The notes under the pieces are model-generated. The model ran no database searches. It was given only the letters and a program-made list of their open reading frames with translations, and was not told the DNA's origin. Below are positions 17,565 through 26,864 of a DNA stretch of 64,000 nt, piece by piece. How positions within the stretch are numbered: position 1 is the first letter of the stretch; every line of letters starts with the position of its first letter. The translations under genes were made by a program, and so were the position numbers. Source of the stretch: Acidobacteriota bacterium (GTDB lineage: Bacteria > Acidobacteriota > Terriglobia > Terriglobales > Acidobacteriaceae); contig JAKAFB010000011.1 in assembly GCA_021818105.1 (NCBI GenBank), positions 1-64,000 of the forward strand, in the 5' to 3' direction.

Positions 17565-18311
17565 GTTGTAAGCCCTTACGCGCCTAGATGTCGAATCCAG
17601 GCTTTTCTCAGCGCGAGTTCTGAGTGGTTCACCGAATGCTGGCTAGCATACTGCGCTTTGCATTTCCGGTGGAGGTTACTAAAGTCCTGACTCGCATTAC
17701 CCCAGTGTGGCCTACATAAAGCTCGGTTTGTCTTAGCGTTAGTAAAGATTGAAACCGAGTTCTCAGCAAATTGTGCCCTAAAATGAGGTCAAAAATGCTC
17801 GTTTTGGAAGATTACTCAATAACTGATTATTAGCAAATCAGTTACACTATTTGTTTCCCGTAAGCAATCAGTGCGTTAACAAATTAAACACACAAAAGCC
17901 TGCGAGGAGGGTGATAGCCCTACTGATTTTTGTTGAGCCCCCTGCAGAGAATCAGCTCATTGACGGGCATAGATTGACATAAACAGGAAAAGCAATTCCG
18001 GTGCCAAACTGCCGTCTTTCATCTATGACATCCCGCTGTAGGAGCATATGACTTTAGAGACTGTTTTCCCGACACCATCGGGGCATAGGCCACTGTTGCA
18101 TCATTTTGTCTGTGTAAAAATTCCTCAGTGATGTATTTTTTTCTCATTCAGAATTTTCACTATGCAGCGTAGCCTTGCGCTCAATGTGCGAATACGTCGG
18201 GAAGCGATTCCGCAGCCTCATAATGGAGCAGTGCTCCTGTAACAGAACAGCACATAGCTTTGGAAGGTTTATCTCTCTGTAATAAAAAGATTTATGTGCT
18301 ATTAGTGCGCT
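17565..18311. other. Long AT-rich non-coding region
   Basis: Nearly 750 bases lie between two leftward genes with no credible frame on either strand. The stretch is clearly more AT-rich than its surroundings and includes the inverted repeat at 17820-17844 and a short palindrome GGAGCAGTGCTCC at 18224-18236. It probably serves as a long upstream region for the choice-of-anchor-D gene; a small RNA cannot be excluded. Confidence 0.45.
17820..17844. repeat. Perfect 9-bp inverted repeat, 7-base spacer
   Basis: TAACTGATT (17820-17828) and AATCAGTTA (17836-17844) are exact reverse complements separated by ATTAGCA. A dyad of this size in a promoter-like region is a plausible operator. It lies about 255 bases upstream of the leftward lipoprotein gene. 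Confidence 0.5.
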
Positions 18312-19022
18312 CTATTTGCTCGTACTCTGGTGCAGGTCATCGGCTAGAGGGCAATGGGCACAATCTGGAGTACGGCCGCAATGAGCCTTACCCACAGCCA
18401 CAGTAAGCGCGTGAAACTCGTTGAAGTGCTCAATGCGGTTGCGAAGAGGCTGATCAGCAAAGGCTTGCTCGGAAAGTTCGGCTAGTGTGTCATAGCTTGC
18501 ACGCTTCCCTCTGGCAGGTGGTACAAGCAGATCGTGACGCTCCACGATGCGCCGCAGGTATTCATCTGCAACAGGGACCGGGTGTTCGAGTGCGTAGAGC
18601 AGTATTGCATCAGCGGTTTCCGGGCCTACCCCCGGCAGGGACAATAGCTTCGAGCGAACCAGCGGGGTTGGCTGTTCGCTCATGGTTTCCAATGAGCCTG
18701 AGAATTCGTTGTCAAGAAGAGTGATGAAAGCCTTTAGAGCCGCAGCCTTACGGGAGTAAAAGCCTGACGGGCGAATCAGCAGCTTCAGGTCTTCCGTCCC
18801 GATGGTGCGCAGGCCCTGGATGTTCATGACCCCGGCGTTGCGCAAATTATCGAGCGAGATCTCGACAGAGCGCCAGGAAGTATTTTGTGTCAAATAGGCG
18901 CCAATTACCACTTCAATGGCAGATTTTGCCGGCCACCAATTCTGCGGACCATAGACTCTCACCAGCCGGTTATATATGCGCCTTAAGCGTAAAGCAGCGC
19001 CGACATGAGGAACCTCTTTCAC
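18312..19022 (-). CDS. Endonuclease III-related HhH-GPD protein (COG2231-like)
   Basis: About 236 residues from a GTG at 19022 that overlaps the stop of the TPR gene (GTGA); an ATG at 19067 is also in frame. The HhH-GPD fold is seen in IEVVIGAYLTQNTSWRSVE, the helix-hairpin-helix LLSLPGVGPETADAILLYAL and the conserved Asp in PVPVADEYLRRIVER. The catalytic Lys of endonuclease III (LPGVGRKTA) is replaced by Glu, so a lyase activity is unlikely and a simple glycosylase is more plausible. The C-terminal cluster has only three Cys (CGRTPDCAHC), one fewer than the usual 4Fe-4S motif. MagIII-type 3-methyladenine glycosylases share these traits. Confidence 0.82.
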   Translation of the reverse strand: MKEVPHVGAALRLRRIYNRLVRVYGPQNWWPAKSAIEVVIGAYLTQNTSWRSVEISLDNLRNAGVMNIQGLRTIGTEDLKLLIRPSGFYSRKAAALKAFITLLDNEFSGSLETMSEQPTPLVRSKLLSLPGVGPETADAILLYALEHPVPVADEYLRRIVERHDLLVPPARGKRASYDTLAELSEQAFADQPLRNRIEHFNEFHALTVAVGKAHCGRTPDCAHCPLADDLHQSTSK

Positions 19023-19378
19023 TGCGCGGCATCCTCTTGCGGATGGGCTTGAAGTTGGATTCTCCATTCCTGAATCCGCGCACGCGCTGCGGCGGCTTCT
19101 GCTTCCCGGATATGTCCAGCCTGCTGCAGTGCAATGGATAGCGCTGTGTGTGCAAGTGGGTCACCCGGCGTCAGGGCAGTGAGTGCTAAAGCGGCACCCA
19201 CAGCTTGTTCAAGTTGACCCGACTCCCTTAGCGCACGGACGAGCCCATGGTGTGCATCGTAGTGCGTTGCGTCAAAGCTGATAGCCGCCCGAAATGCGCA
19301 CACCGCCTTTTCTGCTTTGCCGGCTGCCAGTAGTTCAAGGCCCTGCTCAAAGAGATCCTGGGCGTCCGATGTAGGCAT
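19019..19378 (-). CDS. Small TPR-repeat protein
   Basis: About 119 residues from the ATG at 19378. The frame continues upstream, but that part overlaps the divergent yjbQ-like gene and has no coding look. At least two tetratricopeptide repeats are visible: GLELLAAGKAEKAVCAFRAA, DATHYDAHHGLVRALRESGQ and LAHTALSIALQQAGHIREAE. The protein lacks a signal peptide and is probably cytoplasmic. It overlaps the start of the glycosylase gene, so the two are translationally coupled. The partner protein is unknown. Confidence 0.72.
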   Translation of the reverse strand: MPTSDAQDLFEQGLELLAAGKAEKAVCAFRAAISFDATHYDAHHGLVRALRESGQLEQAVGAALALTALTPGDPLAHTALSIALQQAGHIREAEAAAARARIQEWRIQLQAHPQEDAAQ

Positions 19379-19532
19379 ATGTGTCACGCAGTCCCTGAAG
19401 AATAGGCTATGGTGAAGCGCATGCATTTGTACAGTCGTTTGCACTCCATGTACTATCGTTGCGCCTTCACGCTTTTGCTGCATCAACTTGTGCAGCCGAA
19501 TGTAAATTAGAAAATAGGGGGGCACTATACGT

Positions 19533-19949
19533 GTGAAAAGCCATACGGAATACCTTGTTTTTGAAACAACAGAACGCCGTGAAATGGTGCATATCACCGA
19601 CGAAGTTGAGCAAATTGTGAGGCGAAGCGGTGTGAGGGACGGTTTGTGCTTCGTGTCCCCAATGCATATCACCGCTGCGGTATACGTGAATGACCTGGAG
19701 AGTGGCCTCATTCAAGACATCAGCAAATGGCTAGACGAATTGGCTCCGGCGCGGCCCGACTACAAGCATCACCGGACAGGCGAGGATAACGGAGACGCGC
19801 ATTTGAAGTCACTGCTACTGCACCATGAGACAACCTTGCCAGTCACCAATGGCAGACTTGATTTGGGAACCTGGCAGCGTGTGTTTTATGCAGAGTTTGA
19901 TGGCCAAAGGCGCAAGCGGGTAATCGTGAAGGTCCTCGGCGTGGAGTGA
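19533..19949 (+). CDS. YjbQ family (UPF0047) protein
   Basis: 138 residues from GTG. It matches the YjbQ family along its length: [20 protein letters not shown], the conserved [30 protein letters not shown], and the end [19 protein letters not shown]. The conserved His and Asp/Asn residues form the family's putative metal or active site. YjbQ proteins have weak thiamine-phosphate synthase activity, but the physiological role is not settled. The gene is divergent from the TPR gene and convergent with the ABC exporter gene. Confidence 0.93.
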   Translation: MKSHTEYLVFETTERREMVHITDEVEQIVRRSGVRDGLCFVSPMHITAAVYVNDLESGLIQDISKWLDELAPARPDYKHHRTGEDNGDAHLKSLLLHHETTLPVTNGRLDLGTWQRVFYAEFDGQRRKRVIVKVLGVE

Positions 19950-20051
19950 CAATCGGCCTGGCGCGATCATCTTCAGCAGGGATCGATATAAAGGCAGAAC
20001 ATCAGCCCGGAGCCTCAAGACTGCTGTCTCAGTCTCCAATCTTCCTCATCA

Positions 20052-21803
20052 TCAGCCGGCAACTGTCAGTTCCTCTTCCAGTTGCTGTTTCTGGTAAAGC
20101 CCGGCGTAATAGCCATTCAGCGCTAGCAGTTCTTCGTGCTTTCCTAACTCAACGATGCGGCCGTGGTCCAGCACTGCAATCTGGTCTGCTCCGCGCACCG
20201 TGGAAACTCGGTGTGAAATGAGGATGGTTGTTGCTGTCATTGTGTAGCTGTGAAGTCCGCCAAGGATCTGCTCCTCGGTGTAGGTGTCAACACTAGCTAG
20301 TGCATCATCCAGAATCAGAATGGACGGCCTACGCAGCAGGGCTCGGGCAATCGCGGCGCGTTGCTTTTGCCCACCTGACAAGGTAACGCCGCGCTCGCCG
20401 ACAACAGTATCAAACCCCTTGGGAAACTCCTGGAATTCCTGGCGGATATGTGCCGCTTCAGCCGCTTCCATCAGTTCCTCCCTGCTTGCGCTGGGAGCTC
20501 CGAAAGCCAAATTTTCAGCGATCGTCTCACTGAAGAGGAAAGTCTCCTGCGGCACCATCCCAATATTTCGCCGTAAAACGGCGAGTGGAAATGACCGAAC
20601 GGGCCGGCCGTCTATCAGGAGAGAGCCTTCAGGCGCCTCATATAAACGTGCAATCAGGCTCACGAGCGTTGACTTCCCTGCGCCCGTCGGGCCTACAATC
20701 GCCAGGCTTGAGCCCGCCGGAATACGAAGGCAGATGTCGTGGAGCACGGGCGTCGAATTATAGCCGAAGTTCAAATGCCGAAACTCAATTTCTCCCTTCA
20801 GCAAAGCATCCGCCGGAACCGCCTGATCCGCTGCACTATCATCAATCGCCGGATGTGCACGCAGTAGTTCGTCAATTCGTTTTACGGAAGCGGTGCCCCG
20901 TTGAAACAGATTCACAACCCAGCCTACTGCGATGATGGGCCAGATCAGCAGGATCATATATGTATTGAAGGCAACAAACTCTCCCGGCGTAATTCTGTGC
21001 GCGATGACTTCGTGCCCTCCAACCAGCAGTGTGATAATCATTGAAATGCCGAGGATGAATTCCAGCGTCGGCCATAACATTCCCATCAACTGAACAAGTC
21101 GCTGTGCACGGGCAATGTACCGCCGGTTCAGTTGCTCAAACTGCTTCATCTGAGAGTCTTCGCGGGCAAAGGCGCGCACTAGGCGCGCTCCGGAGTAGTT
21201 TTCCTGTGCCTGGGAAGAAATTTCAGAGAAACTTTCCTGAATGCGCTCGAATCGATCGTGAATCTTCCGGCCGAAGTACTGAACGAGTACGCTGGCCAGT
21301 GGCATGGGTGCCCATGCTACCAGGGTCAAGAATGGACTGATGTGCAGCAGGAAGAAGAGAGCGCCCACGGTGAAGAAAATGGTGTTGGCGCTGTACATGA
21401 GCGCAGGCCCCAGCAACATCCGTACGGCATTTAAATCATTGGTGAGCCGCGCCATAATGTCGCCCGTGCGGAAGCGCTGGTAAAAACCTGTGTCCTGCAA
21501 CTCCAGCTTACGAAAGAGGTCATTGCGCAGGTCAAATTCGATTTCGCGGGAAATTCCGATCAGGATCCAACGCTGCGCATAGAGAAATATCCCTTTCACA
21601 AGCGCAATGGCTACGAGCAGACCTGCGAAATGAAGAACTCGCTGGCGGGTAATACCCTGGTCGAGACCATCGATGGCAGCCTGCAACACCTTCGGAAACA
21701 GTACCCAAACCGCGTTCGTGCATACCACGCAAAGCATGCCTCGAAGGTATCCCCAGCGGTAGCGATGCATGTACTTGAAGAGCGGACTAAGGTCGCGAAG
21801 CAT
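20052..21803 (-). CDS. MsbA-type ABC exporter (fused permease and ATPase)
   Basis: 583 residues. The N-terminal 320 residues form a six-helix exporter membrane domain. The ATPase domain has Walker A (SLAIVGPTGAGKSTLVSLIA), a Q-loop (IGMVPQETFLFSETIAENL), the signature LSGGQKQRAAIARALL, Walker B (SILILDDALASVD) and the H-loop (ILISHR). Such half-transporters dimerise and move lipids, lipid A or drugs across the inner membrane. It lies 63 bases downstream of the LptF/LptG gene, which favours lipid A or LPS transport (an MsbA role). That assignment rests on context. Confidence 0.9.
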   Translation of the reverse strand: MLRDLSPLFKYMHRYRWGYLRGMLCVVCTNAVWVLFPKVLQAAIDGLDQGITRQRVLHFAGLLVAIALVKGIFLYAQRWILIGISREIEFDLRNDLFRKLELQDTGFYQRFRTGDIMARLTNDLNAVRMLLGPALMYSANTIFFTVGALFFLLHISPFLTLVAWAPMPLASVLVQYFGRKIHDRFERIQESFSEISSQAQENYSGARLVRAFAREDSQMKQFEQLNRRYIARAQRLVQLMGMLWPTLEFILGISMIITLLVGGHEVIAHRITPGEFVAFNTYMILLIWPIIAVGWVVNLFQRGTASVKRIDELLRAHPAIDDSAADQAVPADALLKGEIEFRHLNFGYNSTPVLHDICLRIPAGSSLAIVGPTGAGKSTLVSLIARLYEAPEGSLLIDGRPVRSFPLAVLRRNIGMVPQETFLFSETIAENLAFGAPSASREELMEAAEAAHIRQEFQEFPKGFDTVVGERGVTLSGGQKQRAAIARALLRRPSILILDDALASVDTYTEEQILGGLHSYTMTATTILISHRVSTVRGADQIAVLDHGRIVELGKHEELLALNGYYAGLYQKQQLEEELTVAG

Positions 21804-21866
21804 GCCCTAATTGTAAGGGCTATGGCTCTCCATTGAAGACTGATCGGCTGCTGAGGGTGGTCTCTA

Positions 21867-24206
21867 TTAAGTGGGGGTGCGCAGAAGCAAATAGCCCCCG
21901 GTGAGGCCAAAAAGCACGACGGGGGCCCATGCGGCGAGAGCGGCAGGAAGATAGTTTACGCTTCCCATTGCTCCAAAGAGCCCATCGATAACCCAATAGG
22001 CAAGGGCAACAGCAATAGCCACCGCAACTCCCGTCAGTGAACCTCGGCGGCCCATGGACAGCGCAAAGGGTATCGCCAGCACTGCCATCACAACGGCGAT
22101 GAGTGGATATGCCAGTTTGTGCCACAGCGCAACGCGCAGCCGCATCGTGTCAAATCCGCTCTCCCGAAGGTCATTGATGTAGTGTTTCAGTTGCTCAAAA
22201 TTCATTTCTTGCGACTGTAGGCTTTCCTTCTTGAAGTAGCCGGGTTCTTCGTGAATTTCGGCAAAGGATGTGCTTTTGAATTCCGTGAATCGCGTCACAC
22301 TCGCGCCGTCGAACTCGCGCTCCCATCCATTTTGAAAGCGCCATGCGTGCGCATCACTATCCCAGAATGCGCGCGCGGCAAAAATCCTACGTGAAAGCGA
22401 AAAAGTTGATGGGTCAAATTCAAAGACTGAGAGATTGGCGAACTCGTTTCTGTCGGGATCGAAGAACTGGTAATAGAAGATATGAGCAGGCTCGCCCGGA
22501 CGAGTCTGACCAAAGATCCACTTCTGCTCAGGATGCAAAAATGTTTGCGGCGGACGGCCCTTGATGGTACTTCGCAAGGCTTCCTGCCTGCGATTTGCTT
22601 GCGGCAAATAAAACTCGTCGAAAAGGAAAAGACTCACTGTCAGTATCGCGGCGATACAGACAATGGGAACAATCAGCCTGTAGAGACTGATCCCCGTAGC
22701 CTTCATGGCTACGATTTCGCTGTTTCTATTGAGAACACCAAACGTCACCAGTCCGGCGATTAGCACGGCCAACGGAGTGATCTGATAAATCATGCTTGGT
22801 GTGAGATTCAGCAGGTAATCCCCAACCGTAATGAGCGAAATTCGATTGCGTAGAATGTCACCAACCAGCTCAAAAAAAGTGAAGACTAGCATTAACATCA
22901 CAAAGCTTACGAGAACCAGCAGGAATGTTCCAAGAAATTCACGGATGACGTAACCATCCAGAATGCGCGGGAAGCTTCCGCGGGACGGACTCCTTGGGCC
23001 TTTGGCCTGCACTCGCGAGATCAGCCGCGTAAAGTATCCTGTCCGCTGTCTGACCGTTGGGCGCATCGTCGAGATTCGTGCAGAGAGGGCAGTAAGTGCG
23101 TTCAAGAAGCGCCCCCCACTGGCCATCTGCCACAGCAGGAAGATGCCGACCGCGGCGAACAGAATGTTCGCAAGCCAGACCCCTAGGAATGGCGGTAGCT
23201 TATTTTGCTTGCTGAGGGCGATCCCGGTGTACGAAAGAATGTAGTAAAGCAAGACAAGCAAAATTGTAAAAACAATGCCGGAACTCTTGCCGCCACGGCG
23301 CGAGACAAGCCCTAAGGGTACGCCCACAAGCATCAATACGAGACAGGCAGTTGGATATGCAAATCTTGTGTGCAGTTCGATCAGAAAGCGCTGGGCATCG
23401 GCGCCATGCGTGCGCTTTTCAAGCGCAGACATGGGCAAGGCGTAGATAGCGGTATCCATGCGCCCGAGGTGCACGTCGCTTTGCTGATTAAGGGTCAAGG
23501 GAAGATCTGTGCTTGTGAAGGTGGAGATGTTGTATTGTTGTGACTCTCCGGCTGAAGTTTCGTGTTCTGACCCGTCACGCAAGCGCATTAGCAACACCTG
23601 GGACGAATCGCTTACCACCGTCGCTGATGCGGCAGTTGTAATGAGTGGGGTGCTCGGGTTGCTGACGTCAGCCATGAAGACCTGACGCCAGTTGGCGGCT
23701 CCTGTTCCTCCGCGTACATCTTGGATGTATAAGACTCGATTGCGAAAGTCCTCATAAAAGACGCGCGGCTGAATCTCAAAGGAGGCTTGCGATGTCTCCA
23801 ATTCATGCTGCATGTCCAGAATCGCCTGGTTGGCGCGAGGAGCAACGTAGGCTGAGTTCAATAGCCCAAGCGCCGTGCCGGAAACTGCTACGATGGAGGC
23901 CACCCAGACGAAATATCCAATCCCGAGCCCAGATGCGCGCATCGCAATCACTTCACTATCCGCCGCGAGTCGGCTCAGTCCCAGAAGAATTCCAACCAGA
24001 ACGGCCATGGGAATCGTGACCCGGAACAAATTCGGGAGGGTGAATAGAAATACCTCCATCACATTTGTAAAAGTGGAACTGTTGCGGACCACGGCCTCGA
24101 GGATTCGCGGGAGCTGCGGCATGAAGAGAATGAAGGTGAAAAGCGCGCAGCCGATCAGTGTGTGCGACAGGATTTCGCCGAGAATGTAGCGGGTCAGGAT
24201 ACGCAC
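21867..24206 (-). CDS. Fused LptF-LptG permease of the LPS export machine
   Basis: About 780 residues, twice the size of LptF or LptG. The first half is an LptF-like YjgP/YjgQ unit (RYILGEILSHTLIGCALFTF, MAVLVGILLGLSRLAADSEV, IAMRASGLG). The second half, from about residue 410, is a second such unit (LDGYVIREFLGTFLLVLVSF, FGVLNRNSEIVAMKATGISL). Each half has a periplasmic jellyroll segment. Normally two separate proteins pair with the LptB ATPase to extract LPS from the inner membrane. The GTG at 24206 has GAGAG 7 bases upstream and is preferred over the TTG at 24212. It starts 10 bases after copA ends. A stop-free linker joins the halves, so this is a true fusion. Confidence 0.9.
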   Translation of the reverse strand: MRILTRYILGEILSHTLIGCALFTFILFMPQLPRILEAVVRNSSTFTNVMEVFLFTLPNLFRVTIPMAVLVGILLGLSRLAADSEVIAMRASGLGIGYFVWVASIVAVSGTALGLLNSAYVAPRANQAILDMQHELETSQASFEIQPRVFYEDFRNRVLYIQDVRGGTGAANWRQVFMADVSNPSTPLITTAASATVVSDSSQVLLMRLRDGSEHETSAGESQQYNISTFTSTDLPLTLNQQSDVHLGRMDTAIYALPMSALEKRTHGADAQRFLIELHTRFAYPTACLVLMLVGVPLGLVSRRGGKSSGIVFTILLVLLYYILSYTGIALSKQNKLPPFLGVWLANILFAAVGIFLLWQMASGGRFLNALTALSARISTMRPTVRQRTGYFTRLISRVQAKGPRSPSRGSFPRILDGYVIREFLGTFLLVLVSFVMLMLVFTFFELVGDILRNRISLITVGDYLLNLTPSMIYQITPLAVLIAGLVTFGVLNRNSEIVAMKATGISLYRLIVPIVCIAAILTVSLFLFDEFYLPQANRRQEALRSTIKGRPPQTFLHPEQKWIFGQTRPGEPAHIFYYQFFDPDRNEFANLSVFEFDPSTFSLSRRIFAARAFWDSDAHAWRFQNGWEREFDGASVTRFTEFKSTSFAEIHEEPGYFKKESLQSQEMNFEQLKHYINDLRESGFDTMRLRVALWHKLAYPLIAVVMAVLAIPFALSMGRRGSLTGVAVAIAVALAYWVIDGLFGAMGSVNYLPAALAAWAPVVLFGLTGGYLLLRTPT

Positions 24207-24216
24207 AGGCAAGCTC

Positions 24217-26493
24217 TCAGGCTAGTTTAACGCGCCTTCCTGAGTGCAAGGACGCTTGGTGCCAACTCCGCAGCCGCAGGCTGTTTGAGAGAACACTGAC
24301 GGAGCTAAGTGCCATCGCGGCGGCCGCAACCCACGGTGTCAGCAGAATGTGAAATGCCGGGTAGAGAACGCCGGCCGCGATCGGAATGCCCAGGATGTTG
24401 TATCCCATTGCCCAAAGCAGATTCTGGCGCATTACTGCGAATGTGCTTCTCGCCAGAGCCAAAGCGGCAGGGACCAAAGCCGGCTGCGTACGCAGCAGCA
24501 CAACATCGCCAGCCTCCTGGGCGAGGTCAGTCCCCGAGCCCATGGCAATTGCGGCGTCTGCCTGCGCCATGGCGGCAGCATCATTGACGCCATCGCCGAC
24601 CATGGCAACGCGCAGGCTACTCTCCTGTAGTGCACGAATCTTCGCGAGCTTGTCGCTGGGTGTCAGTCCTGCCTCCACCTCGTCAATCCCTGCCTGGTTC
24701 GCGATGGGGGCCGCGGCACCCGCACTATCTCCCGTCAACATCAGTACGCGCAATCCCTCGCGTCTTAGAGCAGCAACGGCTTCCGCCGCGTCCGGTCGAA
24801 GCGTATCACGCGTGTCAAAAGCGCCTGCCATCTGTCCGTTCAGGGCCATCCATAGGCGCGTGTAGCCGGGTCGTGGCGGAGAGATTCCATCCGGCAATGA
24901 GAGGAAATATTCTCGAAACAGCGCCTCGTTGCCGATCATGCAGTCATACTCTTCCACTGTGGCTGTCACGCCTCTCCCCGGCAGGATTTGCACATGTTCT
25001 GCAGGTGACCAAGTGAGTCCGCGTTCCCGCGCATACTCCACAATCGCATGTGCAAGAGGATGGTTCGTTCGCTCCTCGACGGCAGCGGCCATCCGCAGCA
25101 GATCAATTTCCCGGTATCCCCCGAGTGGCCGAATCGACTCAAGAGACGGCCGGCCGACTGTGAGCGTTCCTGTCTTGTCGAGCACCACAGCATCCAGATG
25201 CGCAAGGCGTTCCAGCGCCTCTCCGCCCTTGAACAGCACACCCATCTGGGCCCCTCTGCCCACGGCGACTGTGAGGGCGGCAGGTACGGCAAGGCCCATC
25301 GCACATGGACAGGCTATCACCAGCACTGCCACCATGTTTGCTACAGCTAACTCCAGAGAATGAGACGCAATCATCCACACGAGAAATGTGATGGTAGCCA
25401 GTACCAGTACGACAGGAACAAAGATGGAGCTTGCGCGATCCGCGAGACGCTCCATAGGAGCTCGCGAAGACTGAGCGAGTTCCACCATGCGCGTAATTTG
25501 TGCAAGGACCGTGTCTTCTCCCAGCGACTGCGCCCTACATACCAAAGCCCCGTCATAATTGAGAGAGCCGGCCAGAACACGGCTCCCAGGCTCACGCATC
25601 AAAGGCGTGGATTCTCCCGTCAGCATGGACTCGTCCACGGTGGATCGTCCTTCAAGGATGTCCGCATCGACAGGGAAGCGCTCGCCCGGTAATACCAGCA
25701 CGCTGTCTCCTGGCTGAATTTCAGCAAGGGGCAGAATGGACTCTACTCCATCCCGAATGCGTCGCGCGGTCACAGGGCGCAGACGGCTCAGCGAGTCCAG
25801 CGCAGTCATGGCGCGACGCTTGGCGCGGAACTCCAGGGCCTTGCCCAGCAGAAGAAAGCCCAAGATCAGCAGGACAGCATCAAAATAAACATGGCGGCCC
25901 GGGGCCGGCCAAATCGTTGCATACGCGGAGTAAGCGAAGGCTACGCCAGTTCCAAGGCTGACCAGCGTATTCATGTTGGTTGTGCCATGTCGCAGGCCGC
26001 GTGCCGCGCTTAGGTATATGCCTTGACCAGCCCAGACCATCAGAACCGCCGTCAGGCCGAGCAAGAACCAGCTGATCTGAGCAGGCGTAAAGACATAGAG
26101 CCACGGCATCATTCTCATCACGATGAAGCCGAAAACGCCCATGTCATCGCCGAGTGGCATCGCAAATAGCATGGCCACGATTCCGGCAAAGATCGTGATC
26201 CCGGCTTTGCGATCCGCTCTTGCTGTCGCGGCCTTTTCTTCAGGTTTAGCGGCCGACTCTCCGGCGCGCGGTAGAACAGCATCGTATCCCGCTGCTCGTA
26301 TCGCCTCCACAAGGGATTCAGGCGCAGCAACTACGGGGTCAAAAACAATGCTAGCCTTGTGCGCCATCAAATCCACACGCGCTTGTTCCACGCCGACAGT
26401 CGCGCGCAGGGCCTGTTCAACGTGGTGTTGGCAGGCAGCGCAGCTCATGCCGAGTACGGGTAGCGTGATGGTTTCCTTCGCCGCTGTAGCCAT
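24217..26493 (-). CDS. copA: Copper-exporting P1B-type ATPase
   Basis: 758 residues. An N-terminal heavy-metal domain has GMSCAACQHHV. Membrane metal-site helix carries CPC at about residues 395-397 (VIACPCAMGLAVP). The actuator loop has STVDESMLTGESTP, the phosphorylated Asp439 lies in DKTGTLT, the nucleotide site has NHPLAHAIVEYA, and the hinge has MVGDGVNDAAAMAQADAAIA. This set is diagnostic of CopA-type Cu(I) exporters. Cu(I) is pumped out of the cytoplasm with ATP. A CopZ-like chaperone gene lies 9 bases upstream. Silver may also be a substrate. Confidence 0.95.
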   Translation of the reverse strand: MATAAKETITLPVLGMSCAACQHHVEQALRATVGVEQARVDLMAHKASIVFDPVVAAPESLVEAIRAAGYDAVLPRAGESAAKPEEKAATARADRKAGITIFAGIVAMLFAMPLGDDMGVFGFIVMRMMPWLYVFTPAQISWFLLGLTAVLMVWAGQGIYLSAARGLRHGTTNMNTLVSLGTGVAFAYSAYATIWPAPGRHVYFDAVLLILGFLLLGKALEFRAKRRAMTALDSLSRLRPVTARRIRDGVESILPLAEIQPGDSVLVLPGERFPVDADILEGRSTVDESMLTGESTPLMREPGSRVLAGSLNYDGALVCRAQSLGEDTVLAQITRMVELAQSSRAPMERLADRASSIFVPVVLVLATITFLVWMIASHSLELAVANMVAVLVIACPCAMGLAVPAALTVAVGRGAQMGVLFKGGEALERLAHLDAVVLDKTGTLTVGRPSLESIRPLGGYREIDLLRMAAAVEERTNHPLAHAIVEYARERGLTWSPAEHVQILPGRGVTATVEEYDCMIGNEALFREYFLSLPDGISPPRPGYTRLWMALNGQMAGAFDTRDTLRPDAAEAVAALRREGLRVLMLTGDSAGAAAPIANQAGIDEVEAGLTPSDKLAKIRALQESSLRVAMVGDGVNDAAAMAQADAAIAMGSGTDLAQEAGDVVLLRTQPALVPAALALARSTFAVMRQNLLWAMGYNILGIPIAAGVLYPAFHILLTPWVAAAAMALSSVSVLSNSLRLRSWHQASLHSGRRVKLA

Positions 26494-26502
26494 CGATTCC
26501 GT

Positions 26503-26712
26503 TTATTGCTCCAGGCGTGCTGTGTATCCAGCTTTGGCTAGAGCGTCTATTGCTTGGTTCACTGATTCGGGACCAGCAATGCATGTTACGCGGGCGACGC
26601 CAATCCGTACTTCCTCAATCTTCAACCCCTCCGTTGCTGCCAAAGCCTGCATCACATGACGAACGCAGGAACCGCAATGCATTCCATCAATGTGCAGCGT
26701 AAACTCCGCCAT
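26503..26712 (-). CDS. copZ: CopZ-like heavy-metal-associated chaperone
   Basis: 69 residues from the ATG at 26712, set by AGGAGG 6 bases upstream; the longer frame lacks a better start. The single HMA fold has the copper-binding motif GMHCGSCVRHV and ends with IDALAKAGYTARLEQ. CopZ-type proteins carry Cu(I) in the cytoplasm and hand it to CopA. It is the first gene of the copper operon. Direct metal specificity is inferred from the motif and the neighbour. Confidence 0.9.
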   Translation of the reverse strand: MAEFTLHIDGMHCGSCVRHVMQALAATEGLKIEEVRIGVARVTCIAGPESVNQAIDALAKAGYTARLEQ

Positions 26713-26864
26713 TGTTGTCCTCCTGCTGTCTTTGATGATACGCCGCGGCATAAGATTTCAGCCTGGCTGAAAATCTTCTCTCACAGCACGTTGCCCGGTT
26801 AGACATCCCCTATTGCCGGCAGGCACGGCACCCCGGGCCATGTCACCGGCTAGAATACCAATCT

